Notes under the pieces: model-generated | Told to the model about the DNA's origin: nothing | Databases searched by the model: none | What the model saw: only the letters and a program-made list of their open reading frames with translations | Position numbers and translations under genes: made by a program | From: Manis javanica | Taxonomy: Eukaryota; Chordata; Mammalia; Pholidota; Manidae | Reading direction: 5' to 3' | Assembly: GCF_040802235.1 (NCBI RefSeq) | Contig: NC_133156.1 | Location: 25,935,343 to 25,999,342, forward strand | Length of the DNA stretch: 64,000 nt | Shown: positions 48,162 through 58,453 of the stretch, one piece after another | How positions within the stretch are numbered: the first letter of the stretch is position 1 | Layout of the letters: each line of letters starts with the position of its first letter

Positions 48162-49344
48162 TTAAACTGAGGAATCTTCCACAGCGGCATTCAGGGCCTG
48201 ATATCTCTGTCGAAGGACCAGAAGTTGGACGGCATTAACCCTTTCCCGCACAAACCTAAGCAGCCTATTTACTATGCACGGACCAATCGTAAGCAATAAC
48301 AGCAGGATGACCAGTGGCCCTGTAACAGCTGAGAGTAGGGTAGCGAACCAAGGTTTGTATTTGAACCAAGAGTCAAACCAGCTTTCGCTACTGTCATATT
48401 CTTTACGCTTCTTCTCTAGACCTTTCTTTAGTTTGGCCAGGGAATCTCCGACTGCACCTGTTTTGTCTACATAGAAGCAACACTCTTCCTTTAAGGCCAC
48501 GCACAGTCCACCTTCTTTTAAGAACAGGAGGTCCAGGCCCCTTCTGTTTTGTAGGACCACCTCAGCTAAGGAGGTAAGAGATTGTTCCAAGTCTGATATT
48601 GTCTGTCGAAGTTGTTCTAGGTCCCTGTCGACAGCCGCCTCAGAGCTGTGAGCCCCTGTTCTGGAGTTACAAGGGCTGTGACCCCTGTGCCAGCCCCTGC
48701 CATCCCTAGGGCAAAAAGGGCCCCAATGGTCAAGGCGGTAATAACTTCCCTTTTTTCCCTGTGGGGGTTTGGCCATTCTTCCCAATAAGAAAGGAGGGTC
48801 TCATGAGAACGATATACTAGGCGTGGCAGAATGGCCACAAGTACACAAAACTCACTGTTAGCATTAAACACAGAGGTGGATATGGCCAGGGTGAGGCCTG
48901 TCTTTAAACAGAGCCACCAACCCGAGGAGGGTATAATCCACTTGTCCTGCTTCCATGTATTGTACGTGTAGGATGAGCATAACTGGCTCCGGACTATCGG
49001 GACTGAGCTTACACACGTTCCCGTGACTGACACCTGAGCGATTGTAAGTCTCCTCGGCCCCCTGTCCCATAAGTGGGATAGGAGTCGTTAATGGTGTAGG
49101 AGCCATTTATCCCAATTGCCTCATAGAAGGGGGGTGAACCTGGATAGCATAACCAACAGGGATCGGTAAGGGAGGGAGTGGTGCGGTTCAGAGTCTCTGC
49201 AAATGCCTGCACCATTTCCCATAAGGGGTTACCTTACCCGGAGAGACCCGAACCCGGTTTTCTTGCAGGCCCTGGAATCAGCTTCACCAATGTAGCTTCC
49301 TCAAGAGTCCATACAAAGGCACTTATCAGCAGGATCCCCTTCAT
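48162..49344 (-). pseudogene. env: env with most of SU deleted and several breaks
   Basis: Env is the surface/transmembrane fusion protein. The start at 49344 encodes a short signal-peptide-like stretch (MKGILLISAFVW) but stops at 49236-49234. The same frame resumes and carries the CXXC motif ([15 protein letters not shown]) near 49150; the receptor-binding part expected between them is missing. After a frameshift come RGXK-type cleavage residues (HREKREV) and a fusion-peptide-like stretch (ITALTIGALFALGMAGAGTG) near 48690-48760. After another frameshift come the immunosuppressive-domain region (LQNRRGLDLLF), CX6CC (CVALKEECC), a membrane anchor and a tail ending at 48162. About 394 codons' worth of DNA remain against roughly 640 in typical gammaretroviruses. 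CX6CC marks a gamma-type Env. Confidence 0.88.
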
Positions 49345-52300
49345 CTTCGGCTTAGGTGTATTTTCAGGGGATTCGTAGGATGCTGCTGCACTTTCCACTC
49401 TTCCTCGTGATCAGCCGGGTTTTTGTGAGGCAGGATTTTCCGAACATGGGTGTGATGCACCCAAGGAGCGATACCGTCAACCTTGAGAGCAGTGGGGGTG
49501 GTAAACAATACAACGTAAGGTCCCTTCCACCTGGGTTCAAGAGTCCTTACTTGGTGTCTTTTGACCCATACCGTATCCCCTGGGACTATGCCATGTTCCG
49601 GGCTCAGAATTTTCCCGCTCTCATAATATGCTCTGATCAGGGGCCATATTTCCTGCTGCACTTTGGCAAGAGCCTGCAACACATTCAGATAGTCAGGGGC
49701 CGGGTTCTCTGCACCGGGAAGCTTCACTCACCAAATTATGGGTGGAGGAGCCCCGTACATTATCTCAAAGGGAGTTAAACCATGTACATAGGGGGAGTTC
49801 CGAGCGCGGAAGATGGCTAAGGGAAGGAGGGTCACCCAGTCTCCACCAGTCACCAATACCAATTTAGAAAGGGTCTCCTTTAGGGTCCGACTCATTCTTT
49901 CTACCTGCCCAGAGCTTTGTGGGTTATAAGCACAGTGTAACTTCCAATCTATTCCCAAAGCTCGGGCTAATCCTTGCAGGATTTTGCTTATGAAAGCTGG
50001 GCCGTTATCGGAACCTACAGCTTCAGGGACCCCATACCTGGGGATGATTTCCTCAATTAATCTTTTTGCTACTACCTGGCTAGTCTCATGCTTGGTTAGA
50101 AAAGCCTCCACCCACCCAGAGAAGGTATCTACCATAACCAGCAAATACTTATATCCATACTTTCCTGGTTTTACTTCAGTGAGGTCTATTTCCCAGTTCC
50201 TCCCTGGAGCCCTCCCCCTTTCCCAGGTACCTGCCGGGTGCAGCCCTCTTGGGGCTGGTCTTAGCATTGCACAGCTACTGCATTCTTTTGTGATCTGACG
50301 AGCTGCCTCATTTTGGTGGGGAAACACCAACTGCGCAGACTGAAAAAGGCTGAGCAGCTTTTTCCAGCCTAGATGGGTGGACTTATGCAGATTAGCAAGC
50401 ATGTACTGTCCTAATGCTTCTGGCAGGATCAACCTACCTTCTTGGTCTCTACTCCAGTTTCCCTCCCCAGACACTTCTCCCGATACTTGTTTCCTAATCC
50501 ACTCAAGATCCTGGGGGGAATACTCAGGTTTGGGTGGCAAGGCGGGCAGTTCAGGTATGGGTATTTTGAGGGCTGCAAGTACAAGGGAGTCCGAGAGGGC
50601 TGCCCTCTTAGCTTCCGCATCAGCATGGCTGTTGCCGATGGCCTCAGGTGTCTTCCTTGATTGGTGGCCCGGTACATGTATAACTGCTACCGCTTTGGGT
50701 TTTTGGACAGCAGCTAGTAGTCTTTGGACTTCTTCCAGATTCCTCAGTCCCTTCCCTTCCGCGGAACGGAATCCTCTTTCTCGGTAGATGGCACCATGGA
50801 CATGGACAGTGCCAAAGGCATATCTGCTGTGGTTGGCGCGCTTGCCTTCTGCTCTTTCCAGGGCCTCAGCGAGAGCAATAAGTTCCGCCTTCTGTGCTGA
50901 GGTGCAAGGGGGCAGAGCTGCGCTCCAGACAACTTCCCCTTCGTGGGTTACTACTGCTGCCCCTGCTCTCCTGACCCCCTCCTGCACAAAGCTGCTCCCA
51001 TCCATATACCAATTTAGCTCACAGTTTGGTAACAGTGTGTCTTTCAGGTCTGCTCGCACCTGGATAATTTCGGAAAGGATGTCTCTACAGTCGTGGGTGG
51101 GGGTCAACAGATCTGGGTCCGGCAGAAGGGTGGCAGGATTTAGGGTTACCGGGTCAGAGAAGGCGATTCATGGAGAATCTAGTAGGAGCCCTTGGTAGTG
51201 GGTGAGTCTTGCATTCATCATCCATTTTCCTAGAGGATGCCTGAGGATCCCCTCTATGGTATGTGGGGCTGTTACTCTCAGGTTCTGGCCAAAAGTCAGC
51301 TTGTCTGCCTCCTTTACCAGTAGAGCGATAGCTGCTAGGATACGCAGACAAGGTGGCCACCTGGAGGCCACTGGGTCTAGCCGCTTGGACAAATAGGCCA
51401 CAGGTCTTTTCCATGGGCGCAGCTGCTGAGCCAGGACTCCTTTAGCCACTCCCTTCTTTTCATCTATAAACAGGATAAAGGGCTTTTCTGGGTCTGGCAG
51501 AGATAGGGCAGGGGCCCAGAGGAGAGCTTCTTTTAGTCTGTCAAAAGCCTCTTGTTGTTCCTGAGTCCATTGCCAGCCCGGCCCTTCTTTGGTCACTTCA
51601 TATAGCGGTCGGGCTATTTCTGTGTACCCTGGAATCCAGAGCCTACGAAACCCAGCTGAGCCAAGAAATTCCCTCACTCCCCGGGGTGAGGAAGGGATGG
51701 GGATAGTCAGGATAGTTTGCTTCATGGCCTGTGTTAGCCACCTGGCCCCATTAGATATTTTGTACCCCAAATAGACCACTGACCTCTGACAGATGTGGGC
51801 TTTCTTGGCGCTGGCTCGATATCCCAGTTCGCCCAGTTCAGCCAGCAAGTTCCCCGTGGCTTCTTCGCACTCCTCACGGGTTTCCGTGGCCAGCAACAGG
51901 TCATCCACATACTGCAACAGTGTCACATGGGGGTGGCTCCTGTGAAAGGGCTCCAGGTCATGGCTTAGGGCTTCATTGAATAAGGTGGGAGAGTTCTTGA
52001 AGTCCTGTGGAAGTCTAGTCCAGGTAAGCTGCCCTTTTCTTCCCCCCACCTGGCTCTTGCCACTCAAAGGCAAACAAAGGCTGACTAACTTCAGAGAGTG
52101 GGATACTAAAGAAGGCGTCTTTCAGGTCCAGAGTAGTATACCACACATGCGTGGGTGGCAGGTGGCTGAGTAGGGTGTAAGGGTTGGCCACTGTAGGATG
52201 GATGTCTTCTACCCTCTCATTGACCTTTCGCAAGTCCTGCACCGGTCTGTAATCTCTACTGCCAGGCTTCCTCACTGGAAGCAGGGGCGTATTCCATGCA

Positions 52301-52950
52301 GATTGGCAGGTTTTAAGGATTCCTGTCTCCAACAGTCTATGGATATGGGGTGCTATCCCTTTCCTAGCCTCTTCCGGCATTGGATATTGCCGGACCCGGA
52401 TGGGTAGAGCCGCGGCTTTGAGTTGAACAACGACTGGGGATAGATGTTTAGCGAGACCAATTCCTCTGGTCTCGGCCCATGCAGAAGGGAACCTCTGCAA
52501 CCAAGAGTCCATTTCTCCCTGGCCCCCCTTTTCTTGATCCGCCTGAAACAGACGATGTTCGTCAGCCAGGGACAGAGTTAACACATGCGCCGGTTGTAGG
52601 GGCTGCCCTTCTTTGTCTATGATTTTTATCCCTTCAGGTTCAAAATGAATGCGCGCCCCAACCTTGGTTAGTAAGTCTCTACCTAACAACAGTGCAGGGC
52701 TCTCAGGTACGACCAGAAATGAGTGAGAGACCTGATGCCTTCCTAGGTCCACTTTTCTGCTAGTGGTCCAGGCACATTTCTTGGACCCTGTCGCTCCCTG
52801 GACTATACTTGTGCGTCCTGGGTTCAGGGGACCGTGGGCCTGGTTGAGAACTGAATATTGTGCCCCAGTGTCTACCATGAACCCAATGGGAGTCCCCTCC
52901 ATGCACAGGGTTACCCAGGACTCAGGGAGGGGTGCCGAGCCCCGTCCCCG
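49341..52950 (-). pseudogene. pol: pro-pol: protease, reverse transcriptase, RNase H, integrase (broken)
   Basis: Pol copies the RNA genome and integrates the DNA. The segment 52950-52015 is in the gag frame: protease active site VDTGA and LLGRDLL, then RT ([22 protein letters not shown]). A one-base shift near 52040, in a G/A-rich run, moves to 52073-51168, which holds YVDD at 51911-51900. TGA at 51170-51168 precedes RNase H and integrase (51107-49728). RNase H keeps MDGSS and AELIAL, but the usual TDSRYAF motif reads ANHSRYAF, with a shortened spacing and no Asp. Integrase has an HHCC zinc site (HKSTH, CSSC) and D, D and E (WEIDLTE, GSDNGPAF, GQVERM). TGA at 49730-49728 precedes the SH3-like integrase end (WKGPYVVL), which stops at 49341 in an ATGA overlap with the env start. 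Confidence 0.92.
50829..50831 (-). other. Altered RNase H active-site position (expected Asp)
   Basis: Codon CAC (His) sits where retroviral RNase H has the third carboxylate, in the motif TDSRYAF. Two or three residues before it are also missing relative to the family. The change would abolish RNase H catalysis even if the frame were intact. Confidence 0.75.
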
Positions 52951-52953
52951 TCA
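52951..52953 (-). promoter_or_regulatory. UGA stop between gag and pol (candidate readthrough codon)
   Basis: Gag ends ...LGEED, followed by TGA and then CGG. Pol continues in the same frame with a G/C-rich stretch that could form a pseudoknot. This copies the gag-pol arrangement of gammaretroviruses, where about 5-10% readthrough of a single stop (usually UAG) makes Gag-Pol. The UGA is therefore probably functional design rather than a mutation. Confidence 0.75.
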
Positions 52954-54699
52954 ATCCTCCTCTCCTAGATGCAGGGTTTTAACAGGGTTCCCTCCTCCTT
53001 GTTCCCCCCTTTGGGGGCACTCCCTCTTCCAATGTCCATATCTCTTGCACAGGGCGCATTGATCTTGTCCTAGTCGGGATTGGCGGGGTCCTGTTCCTCG
53101 AGGTGGCCTAGGGCCCTCCTTCACCCCGGCCAGGAATATCCTGGCCATCTCCTCCCTCTGCTTCTTGTTCTCCCTCTTCTGAAATTCTCTGTCTTCCTTC
53201 CTATTTTTCTCCTACATTACCCATTTCTCTTTCCTCAGCCTTTCCTCTCTATCCTCCGGAGTTTCCCTAGCATTGAAGACCTTCTCCGTCTGCTGCAGCA
53301 GTTCCCTAATAGAGATCTCCCCCAGGTCCTCCCGCTTGTGGAGTTTTCTCCGGATATCGGGGGCTGCCTGGTTGATGAATGAGAGGACTACAGCTGATCT
53401 ATGTTCCTCTGCTTCCGGGTTTATGGGGGCGTACTGCCTGTAAGGGTCAAACAGCCTTTCTAGATACGCGGCTGGGCTTTCCATTTCCCCCTGAACAATA
53501 GTTTTTACCTTAGCCAGGTTAGTGGGCCATCTGGCAGCCACCCGGAGACCGGTCATCAGAGTCTGGCGGTAGACCCGGAGACGCTCCCTACCTTCTGCAG
53601 TCCCGAAGTCCCAATCCAGGCGCGTAAGTGGGAACGCCTCATCGATGATGGGCTGGAGGGGAGTGGGTCTTCCATTCTCTCTGAGGACATTTCTCCTGGC
53701 CTCATTGAGGATACGCTCTTGCTCTTCCGTCGTGAAGAGAGTGCGGAGCAATTGCTGGCAGTCGTCCCATGTGGGATGATGGGTAAACATAATGGACTCC
53801 ACCAGACCTATAAGACACTTGGGGTCCTCTGAGAAGGGAGGGTTCTGAGTCCTCCAATTATAGAGGTCACTAGATGAAAAGGGCCAGTATTGATATTGTT
53901 GAGTGATGCCTGTATGGATGGCACGCACAGGCAGAACCGGCACTGCTCCTTCTGAGGTGGAGGAGGGAGCCTCCCCTTCTTGTTCCCTGGCCCCCCGAGG
54001 CCTTAACTGCATTCCTCCTGCTCTACCTGGCACCCAGCGTGGGGCCAGGGCGGGGGAGTGTGGGGAAGCTCTTTCTGGCCTCCTGCCTTCCTCTGCTGAA
54101 GAGTCTGGGGAAGCTGCTGCCGCCTGGTTCCCGCTGGGTTCCCCAGCCTCATTTTCTATCCTCTCGGCAGCTTCACCCCTTTCCTCCGCATACGGGGGTG
54201 GCCGCTCAATCGGCAGAAGGGGGTAAAGAGGAGAACTGTCAGGGAGGACAGGCGGCACACTCGGGTTTTTGGCCCTGCGATTAGGGGACTTTAAATCTTC
54301 CTGGGTAACTAGGACGGAGGCTCTTGGTGGGTTGGTGTGAGGTTTCTCCAGCAAAAAGGGCCTCAGCCAGGAAGGGGGACTCTTAGCCAAATTTTCCCAA
54401 ACAAGGATACAGGTAAGTTGGTCAGGGTGGCCCTCAGGGTTTGGCCGGGAGATAACGGCTTTGACCTTGTCAATAAGGTCCATGGAAAGAGACCCCTGGG
54501 TCGGCCAGCCTACTCCAAAGGAAGGCCACTTGGCCGAACAAAAAGCATCGAGCCTACCTTTCTCGATATTAAAACCCATATTCAGGGCCTGTTTCCTAAC
54601 CTTCGGAAAGTGGGAAAGGATCAGACCTTTAGAAGTAGTCTGAGTCTGGCCCATAGTGAAAAATACGAGGAAGACAAGGGTAAAAGGTAGAGATGCCAC
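52951..54699 (-). pseudogene. gag: gag (matrix, PPPY region, capsid, nucleocapsid) with one premature stop
   Basis: Gag is the structural polyprotein. Translation from 54654 starts MGQTQTT, a Gly-2 myristoylation-type matrix start. PPPY (ORF residues 167-170) is a late-domain motif in the Pro-rich segment. Capsid begins about residue 255 and includes the major homology region (QGEMESPAAYLERLFDPYR, residues 403-421). TAG at 53214-53212 interrupts the charged region after capsid. The same frame continues to a single CCHC zinc knuckle (CALCKRYGHWKREC) and ends LGEED before UGA at 52953-52951. Because the frame after TAG is clean, this is probably one point mutation. An in-frame ATG 45 bases upstream (54699) adds MASLPFTLVFLVFFT, a hydrophobic leader. 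Confidence 0.93.
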
Positions 54700-55464
54700 T
54701 CTAACAAGATGACTGGTGTATGTGCTTGTGAACGGGTGCCTGTTGTTGCACAGTTTTTCTTCTGCGGGGGACGCGAATTTATCTGGGATTCGTGGCTGTG
54801 ACCCCCTTATCCTGTCACGGGAGTCTTCTAGCGGTGGGTGCCCTAATGGCTCTTAATTGCCCGACCCGTGCCCATGGGCAATGATTTAGTGGCAGAGAGG
54901 AGGAACAGAAAGAACAGGGAACCTTAGAACAGGGAGACTTAAAATAAAAAGCACAGAAAGAAATATAAACCGAAACCAAAACACAATAAAATAATCAATG
55001 ATAACACTAAGCACACACACCACATCTGATCGCACTCGTTCGGACTGGTCCTTCTTTCACTCTGGTGCGCACCACACTCACCACTTTCAGGATCCTCAAA
55101 AACTCTCGTGATTCTCCCGAAAGGCGTCCACTTGGACTGCCGCAGGGTGACGAGCTCAATTCCTTCCTCCTTGGGCGCCAGGTTCCTGCCGATCGGACTT
55201 GCTTTCCTAAGGCTGAGTCACTCGGACCCTAGGGCCAGGATTAGTCACCTGGACTTCACCCAGGGTCACTAACCCAGGGGCCAGGACTACCAACCCGGAC
55301 TTTCTCACTCGGGGTCACTAACCTGAGACCATACATGGGATAGCGACTCCCACTTTATAATGGATTTATGCAGACACGAGGGGGCGACCCTCGAATTATA
55401 CCACCCCGTCCGGACACTTAGACCTTGCATCCAGCCGTCCTTTGTTCTCAGGGAAGCTGCACAG
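54655..55464 (-). other. Proviral 5' leader (packaging region expected)
   Basis: About 810 bp from the primer site to the gag start. The gag-proximal part (54780-54960) is matched by 63168-63350 in the plus-strand fragment downstream, so it is conserved between these families. Several GGGTCACTAACC-like repeats occur at about 55260-55330. The packaging signal and splice donor are expected here, but I did not define them. Confidence 0.65.
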
Positions 55465-55482
55465 ATCCCGGATGAGCCCCCA
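55465..55482 (-). promoter_or_regulatory. Primer binding site, tRNA-Pro type
   Basis: Reads TGGGGGCTCATCCGGGAT on the minus strand, one base from the canonical TGGGGGCTCGTCCGGGAT for tRNA-Pro. It begins two bases after the 5' LTR. tRNA-Pro is the common primer of gammaretroviruses. Confidence 0.92.
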
Positions 55483-55484
55483 AA

Positions 55485-55930
55485 TGTTAGGGTCCAGGAC
55501 TCCGGGGTTTCCCAGAGAACAAGACGCACAGACACGGAGATGAAAATCCAAGCAAAGTCTTTTTTCAGCCAGCAAGCTGGGGTCTACAGCACCTCCCCTG
55601 GCACGCAGGACGAGTCCGAGCTGCTGACCCCCAAGCAACTTTAGGTATGGTTTATATGGGATTTCTACAGTCATTGCACCAGAGCCTGCACATTACCCCA
55701 ACCAATGAATTTGAAACACATTCTATACTTTGGCCAATAAAATTGGAACAGGGATACACCAGGTGCCTGACCTTTGCACAAGCATTCCTATGTGACTTAT
55801 CATGAGTTTTGACCCCAGGGGTCTCGTTTACTTCTAGTTATCTAACTTAGGGCAGGGTCCAGGAATGTTAGCCTCACGTAGTTTCTATGAAAACTGGGTG
55901 GCTCAGCCCTGTTCCCTGCATTCCTCTACA
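55485..55930 (-). repeat. 5' LTR, 446 bp, poly(A) signal mutated
   Basis: TG/CA ends, flanked on the right by ATGT. The TATA region is intact. The poly(A) hexamer that reads AATAAA in the 3' LTR is AAAAAA here (55560-55565). Loss in the 5' LTR would not impair 3' processing from the 3' LTR. It has a single copy of the unit duplicated in the 3' LTR. Confidence 0.92.
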
Positions 55931-56600
55931 ATGTAGAAATACTCCCCCCAGAAGGCAAAGCTTTACCTACATGACCTCCGGAGCATGGGTGGAACTTAGT
56001 GTATGTAGGCAAAAGGGGAAAACAGCCACTCTACAGTGGAGAAATCTGGCAGACATTTCTTACCCACGTGATTAAAGTTAATATCATTGATGTCACCTAC
56101 TCTGATAGGATATGAAGAAGAGCACTTCACCCCTGTGGTATGCTTTCCAAAAGCCCATAAGCCTTTCTAACCATTAGAGAAAGATCAGATAAACCCAGTG
56201 TGAGGGATATTCTACAACATACCCAGCAAGTCCTCCCCCAGACTGTCAAAGTCATGGAAAAGAAAGGTCAGCAAGCTGCTGTCACAGACTAGAGGAAACT
56301 CAGGGGTCATGACAACTATATGTGGTTTCCTGGATTGGCCTCTGGAAGAAAAAAAGGACATTAGTGGAAAAATGGGTTAAATCTAAATAATATTTAGAGT
56401 TCAGTAATAATGTGCCACTGGTTTCTTAGTTTGGACAAATGGGCCAAGGTAATATAAGGTGATAACGTCAGGGGAAACTTACACAGCCGACCCAGTTTAG
56501 GTGAGGGACTGTGGGCACTATTTGTACTATCTTTGCAACTTCTCAGTAAACCTAAAATCATTGCAAAATGAAGAGGTGTTTTTTAATGTTATACTCTTAC

Positions 56601-57199
56601 TTTCTCAACTTAATATTTACATTTATATTAAGTTGTATTTAAAGTTTATTTAACTTTAATTCTTCAAACTCTAAAATGCCAGGGGGTCAAACATTTTAAA
56701 GCTGTCACACTTCAAAGTATTTCCGTGATATGTTATTGAGCAGTAAGGGACTGGGGGGACTAACATGCTACCAGCAAAACAGAGGAGACATCTCAGGTCT
56801 TCTGTCCGCTGTAACTGCCATCACGTTGTTCGTAGTCTATGACTGTGCTATTTGAAGATGGGCCAGTATTAAATGCGGGCGCATCTCGCAGTGCTTAGCA
56901 GACCTCTCCCGCCCACCCCACCGCTGCAGAGATCCCATTACTTCTCTGGGAGCTGTGAGGAAGGACAGCAGCACAGGTCAGACACCGCGGCCCTAGTGCC
57001 CTATCAAACCATTCTGGGAGAAACTGAACGTCTTTTCTTTGGAACAGGCCAGCTCCACCCTGTGTCTGGAAGCTTTTATGTGTGGTCCTGAAAACTCAGT
57101 TTTTATCAAATTCTTGACAAAAGGAAAGGCTGGGCATCCATCATCCTCCCTCTCTCTTTCACACGCACGCATACAAACCCCTTATTTTCAGTCTGTTGT
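56601..57199. other. Unassigned; locally GC-richer than its surroundings
   Basis: No gene supported. The 72-codon open frame at 56873 (plus strand) has no domain signal. Confidence 0.4.
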
Positions 57200-57400
57200 A
57201 GCTGGAAGATCATAATCAAATGTTTCAATACACTCACTTGACGCTGTTTTTTTAACCCATCATACTCTATATATATTTGTCTGTCTCAATCCCATAATGT
57301 GATCTCCTTGAGATTAACAATTGTTTATTTCTCCTCATGAACACAGAACTTAGTGATTAACATATATTATTAAGCCCTCAGTAAAAATTGTCAAATTGGC
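57200..57400 (+). repeat. L2 fragment
   Basis: 'tcaatcccataatgtgatctccttgagattaacaattgtttatttctcc', 'aacacagaacttagtgattaaca' and 'gccctcagtaaaaa' match the L2 3' region. Confidence 0.6.
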
Positions 57401-57560
57401 TTTGTCAACAGAGCCACAAGTTAGCAACAGTTGGCGAATTTTGGGGCCCACTGATCCCCACTGAACCAAAAGTCAGCTGGAAGTTCGGGACGTCACAGAC
57501 ACCAGAGTGCTGGGGCTCTTCTTGTGTCTTCCTGTGTAAAGGAGTGCAGAGAGCATTAAG

Positions 57561-57938
57561 AGTCAGGAAAAAGAACTAATAAAACTTAGCTAAACCTTAA
57601 CAGCAGACCATTCCGGAATAGTAAGAGATTCAATGTCTAAACTTAGAGAGAGGCCAGATCAAAGGAAGAGAGAGCGAGAGGCCAGCCAAGGGCTATTTGA
57701 ATCCTGGTTTACTAAATCCCCATGGTTTACAACCCTGATATCCACCCTGGCAGGGCCCTTGCTTATTTTTATACTGCTTCTCACTTTAGGTCCCTGTATC
57801 TTAAACTGGCTAATAGCCTTTGTTAGGGAAAGAGTGAGTGCTGTTCAGGTGCTAATGCTGAGACGCAGTATCATTCACTCACACAGCAGGAAGAAACAAA
57901 CATTCCATGATTGGAATGGTCAAAGGAAAGTGGGGAAA
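57561..57938 (+). pseudogene. env: Env transmembrane subunit, C-terminal fragment
   Basis: Contains the pre-anchor motif (SWFTKSPWF), a membrane anchor ([18 protein letters not shown]) and a tail ([14 protein letters not shown]). It closely parallels the Env end of the minus-strand provirus (SWFKYKPWF, TGPLVILLLLLTIGPCI), showing family relationship. A missing base near 57865 (GACGCAG here, GACCGCAG in copy 2) shifts the last residues out of frame. Only about 100 codons are left; no surface subunit, fusion peptide or CX6CC region is present. Confidence 0.82.
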
Positions 57939-58453
57939 TATAGAATTTAAGCATTAGTAAGATTAGTAAATTAGCATAAGCATAGCCATCTTAGAAACCT
58001 AGAAACCATTTTCTGAGGGTGTGACTCAGGAAGAAGAAAAAAAAACCTGGGCCTGGATAAGGCCTTGAAAAACAAGTTAATCATGAGCACCAGGTGGTGG
58101 GCAGCTGTGACCCTTGGTCAGCTAAGCTTGGTCAGTTAACCTTACATACTAAGCTTATCGTGCAGAACCTCCCTAACCATTGAGGAGTAGTCTTATCCTG
58201 CCCTTGCTTAACCCCAGGATGTATGTCTTGCAAGAATAATGTATAGTTGTGGAAAATTACTATGAGTTAAGTGCTTTGAAAATGCTATATAAACCCTTGG
58301 CTCTGAGTGCTCGGGGTCCTTGTTGAGACCTGCTGCGTCGGGCTGACGCTTGGACCCCAGCTAGCTGGCTGAATAAAGACTTTGCTTGAATTTACATCTC
58401 TATGCCTGTGTAGTTTGTTCTCTGGAGAAGCCTCGGAAGCCCAGACCCTAACA
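57939..58453 (+). repeat. LTR of gammaretrovirus-like ERV (copy 1)
   Basis: 515 bp, ending CCTAACA. The start reads TATAGAAT where copy 2 reads TGTAGAAT, so the TG end has mutated. TATATAAA lies at 58286-58293 and AATAAA at 58372-58377. Its last 85 or so bases resemble the R-U5 end of the minus-strand provirus LTR (CTGGCTGAATAAAGAC to GACCCTAACA), while U3 is different. Confidence 0.85.

Larger units (their letters stand above)
47641..55930 (-). mobile_element. Gammaretrovirus-like endogenous provirus (class I ERV), nearly complete structure
   Basis: An 8.3-kb provirus on the minus strand. LTRs lie at 55485-55930 (5') and 47641-48144 (3'), with ATGT target duplications at 47637-47640 and 55931-55934. 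A tRNA-Pro-type primer site, leader, gag, pol in the gag frame after a UGA codon, a truncated env, and a polypurine tract follow in order. By eye the LTRs differ at only about 13 substitutions over the shared 446 bp, so it is much younger than the other ERVs here. Defects: TAG in gag (53212), a frameshift near 52040, TGA in pol (51168 and 49728), altered RNase H, and an env with most of SU deleted plus stops and frameshifts. It cannot encode infectious virus. Confidence 0.95.
47556..56600 (+). mobile_element. L1ME-type 3' UTR, split by the gammaretrovirus-like provirus
   Basis: The left part (47556-47640: 'gggagtgaaaaatcttccttacagaagagttcttcatag') and the right part (55931-56600: 'agaaatactccccccagaag', 'agaaagatcagataaaccc', 'ggacattagtggaaaaa', 'catttgtactatctttgcaacttctcagtaaacctaaaatcattgcaaaat') make one continuous L1ME 3' UTR once the provirus and one copy of ATGT are removed. 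A sister copy of this 3' UTR type is at 59850-60960. Confidence 0.78.
57536..58453 (+). mobile_element. Gammaretrovirus-like ERV fragment: Env tail plus 3' LTR (copy 1)
   Basis: A plus-strand remnant with Env transmembrane-tail sequence (57561-57938), a polypurine tract (AAAGGAAAGTGGGGAAA, 57922-57938) and a full LTR (57939-58453). It is nearly identical to the fragment at 63146-64000. Both begin with the shared TGTAAAGGAGTGCAG (about 57536 here). No 5' LTR, gag or pol is seen upstream, so it is an internally deleted provirus fragment. Confidence 0.85.

Noticed and set aside
49984..51198. Plus-strand open frames opposite pol
   Set aside because: Antisense shadows of the RNase H/integrase region; no start context or domain.
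53903..54690. Plus-strand open frames opposite gag
   Set aside because: They mirror the GC-rich gag region on the other strand and lack any known domain; the gag frame explains the openness.
56873..57091. GC-richer 72-codon open frame, possible exon or CpG-rich promoter
   Set aside because: CpG density is low, there is no domain, and nothing nearby supports a gene.
57440..57470. Possible tRNA-Pro-type primer site upstream of copy 1 (TTTTGGGGCCCACTGATCC)
   Set aside because: Too diverged from TGGGGGCTCGTCCGGGAT, and no LTR end (…AACA) precedes it.
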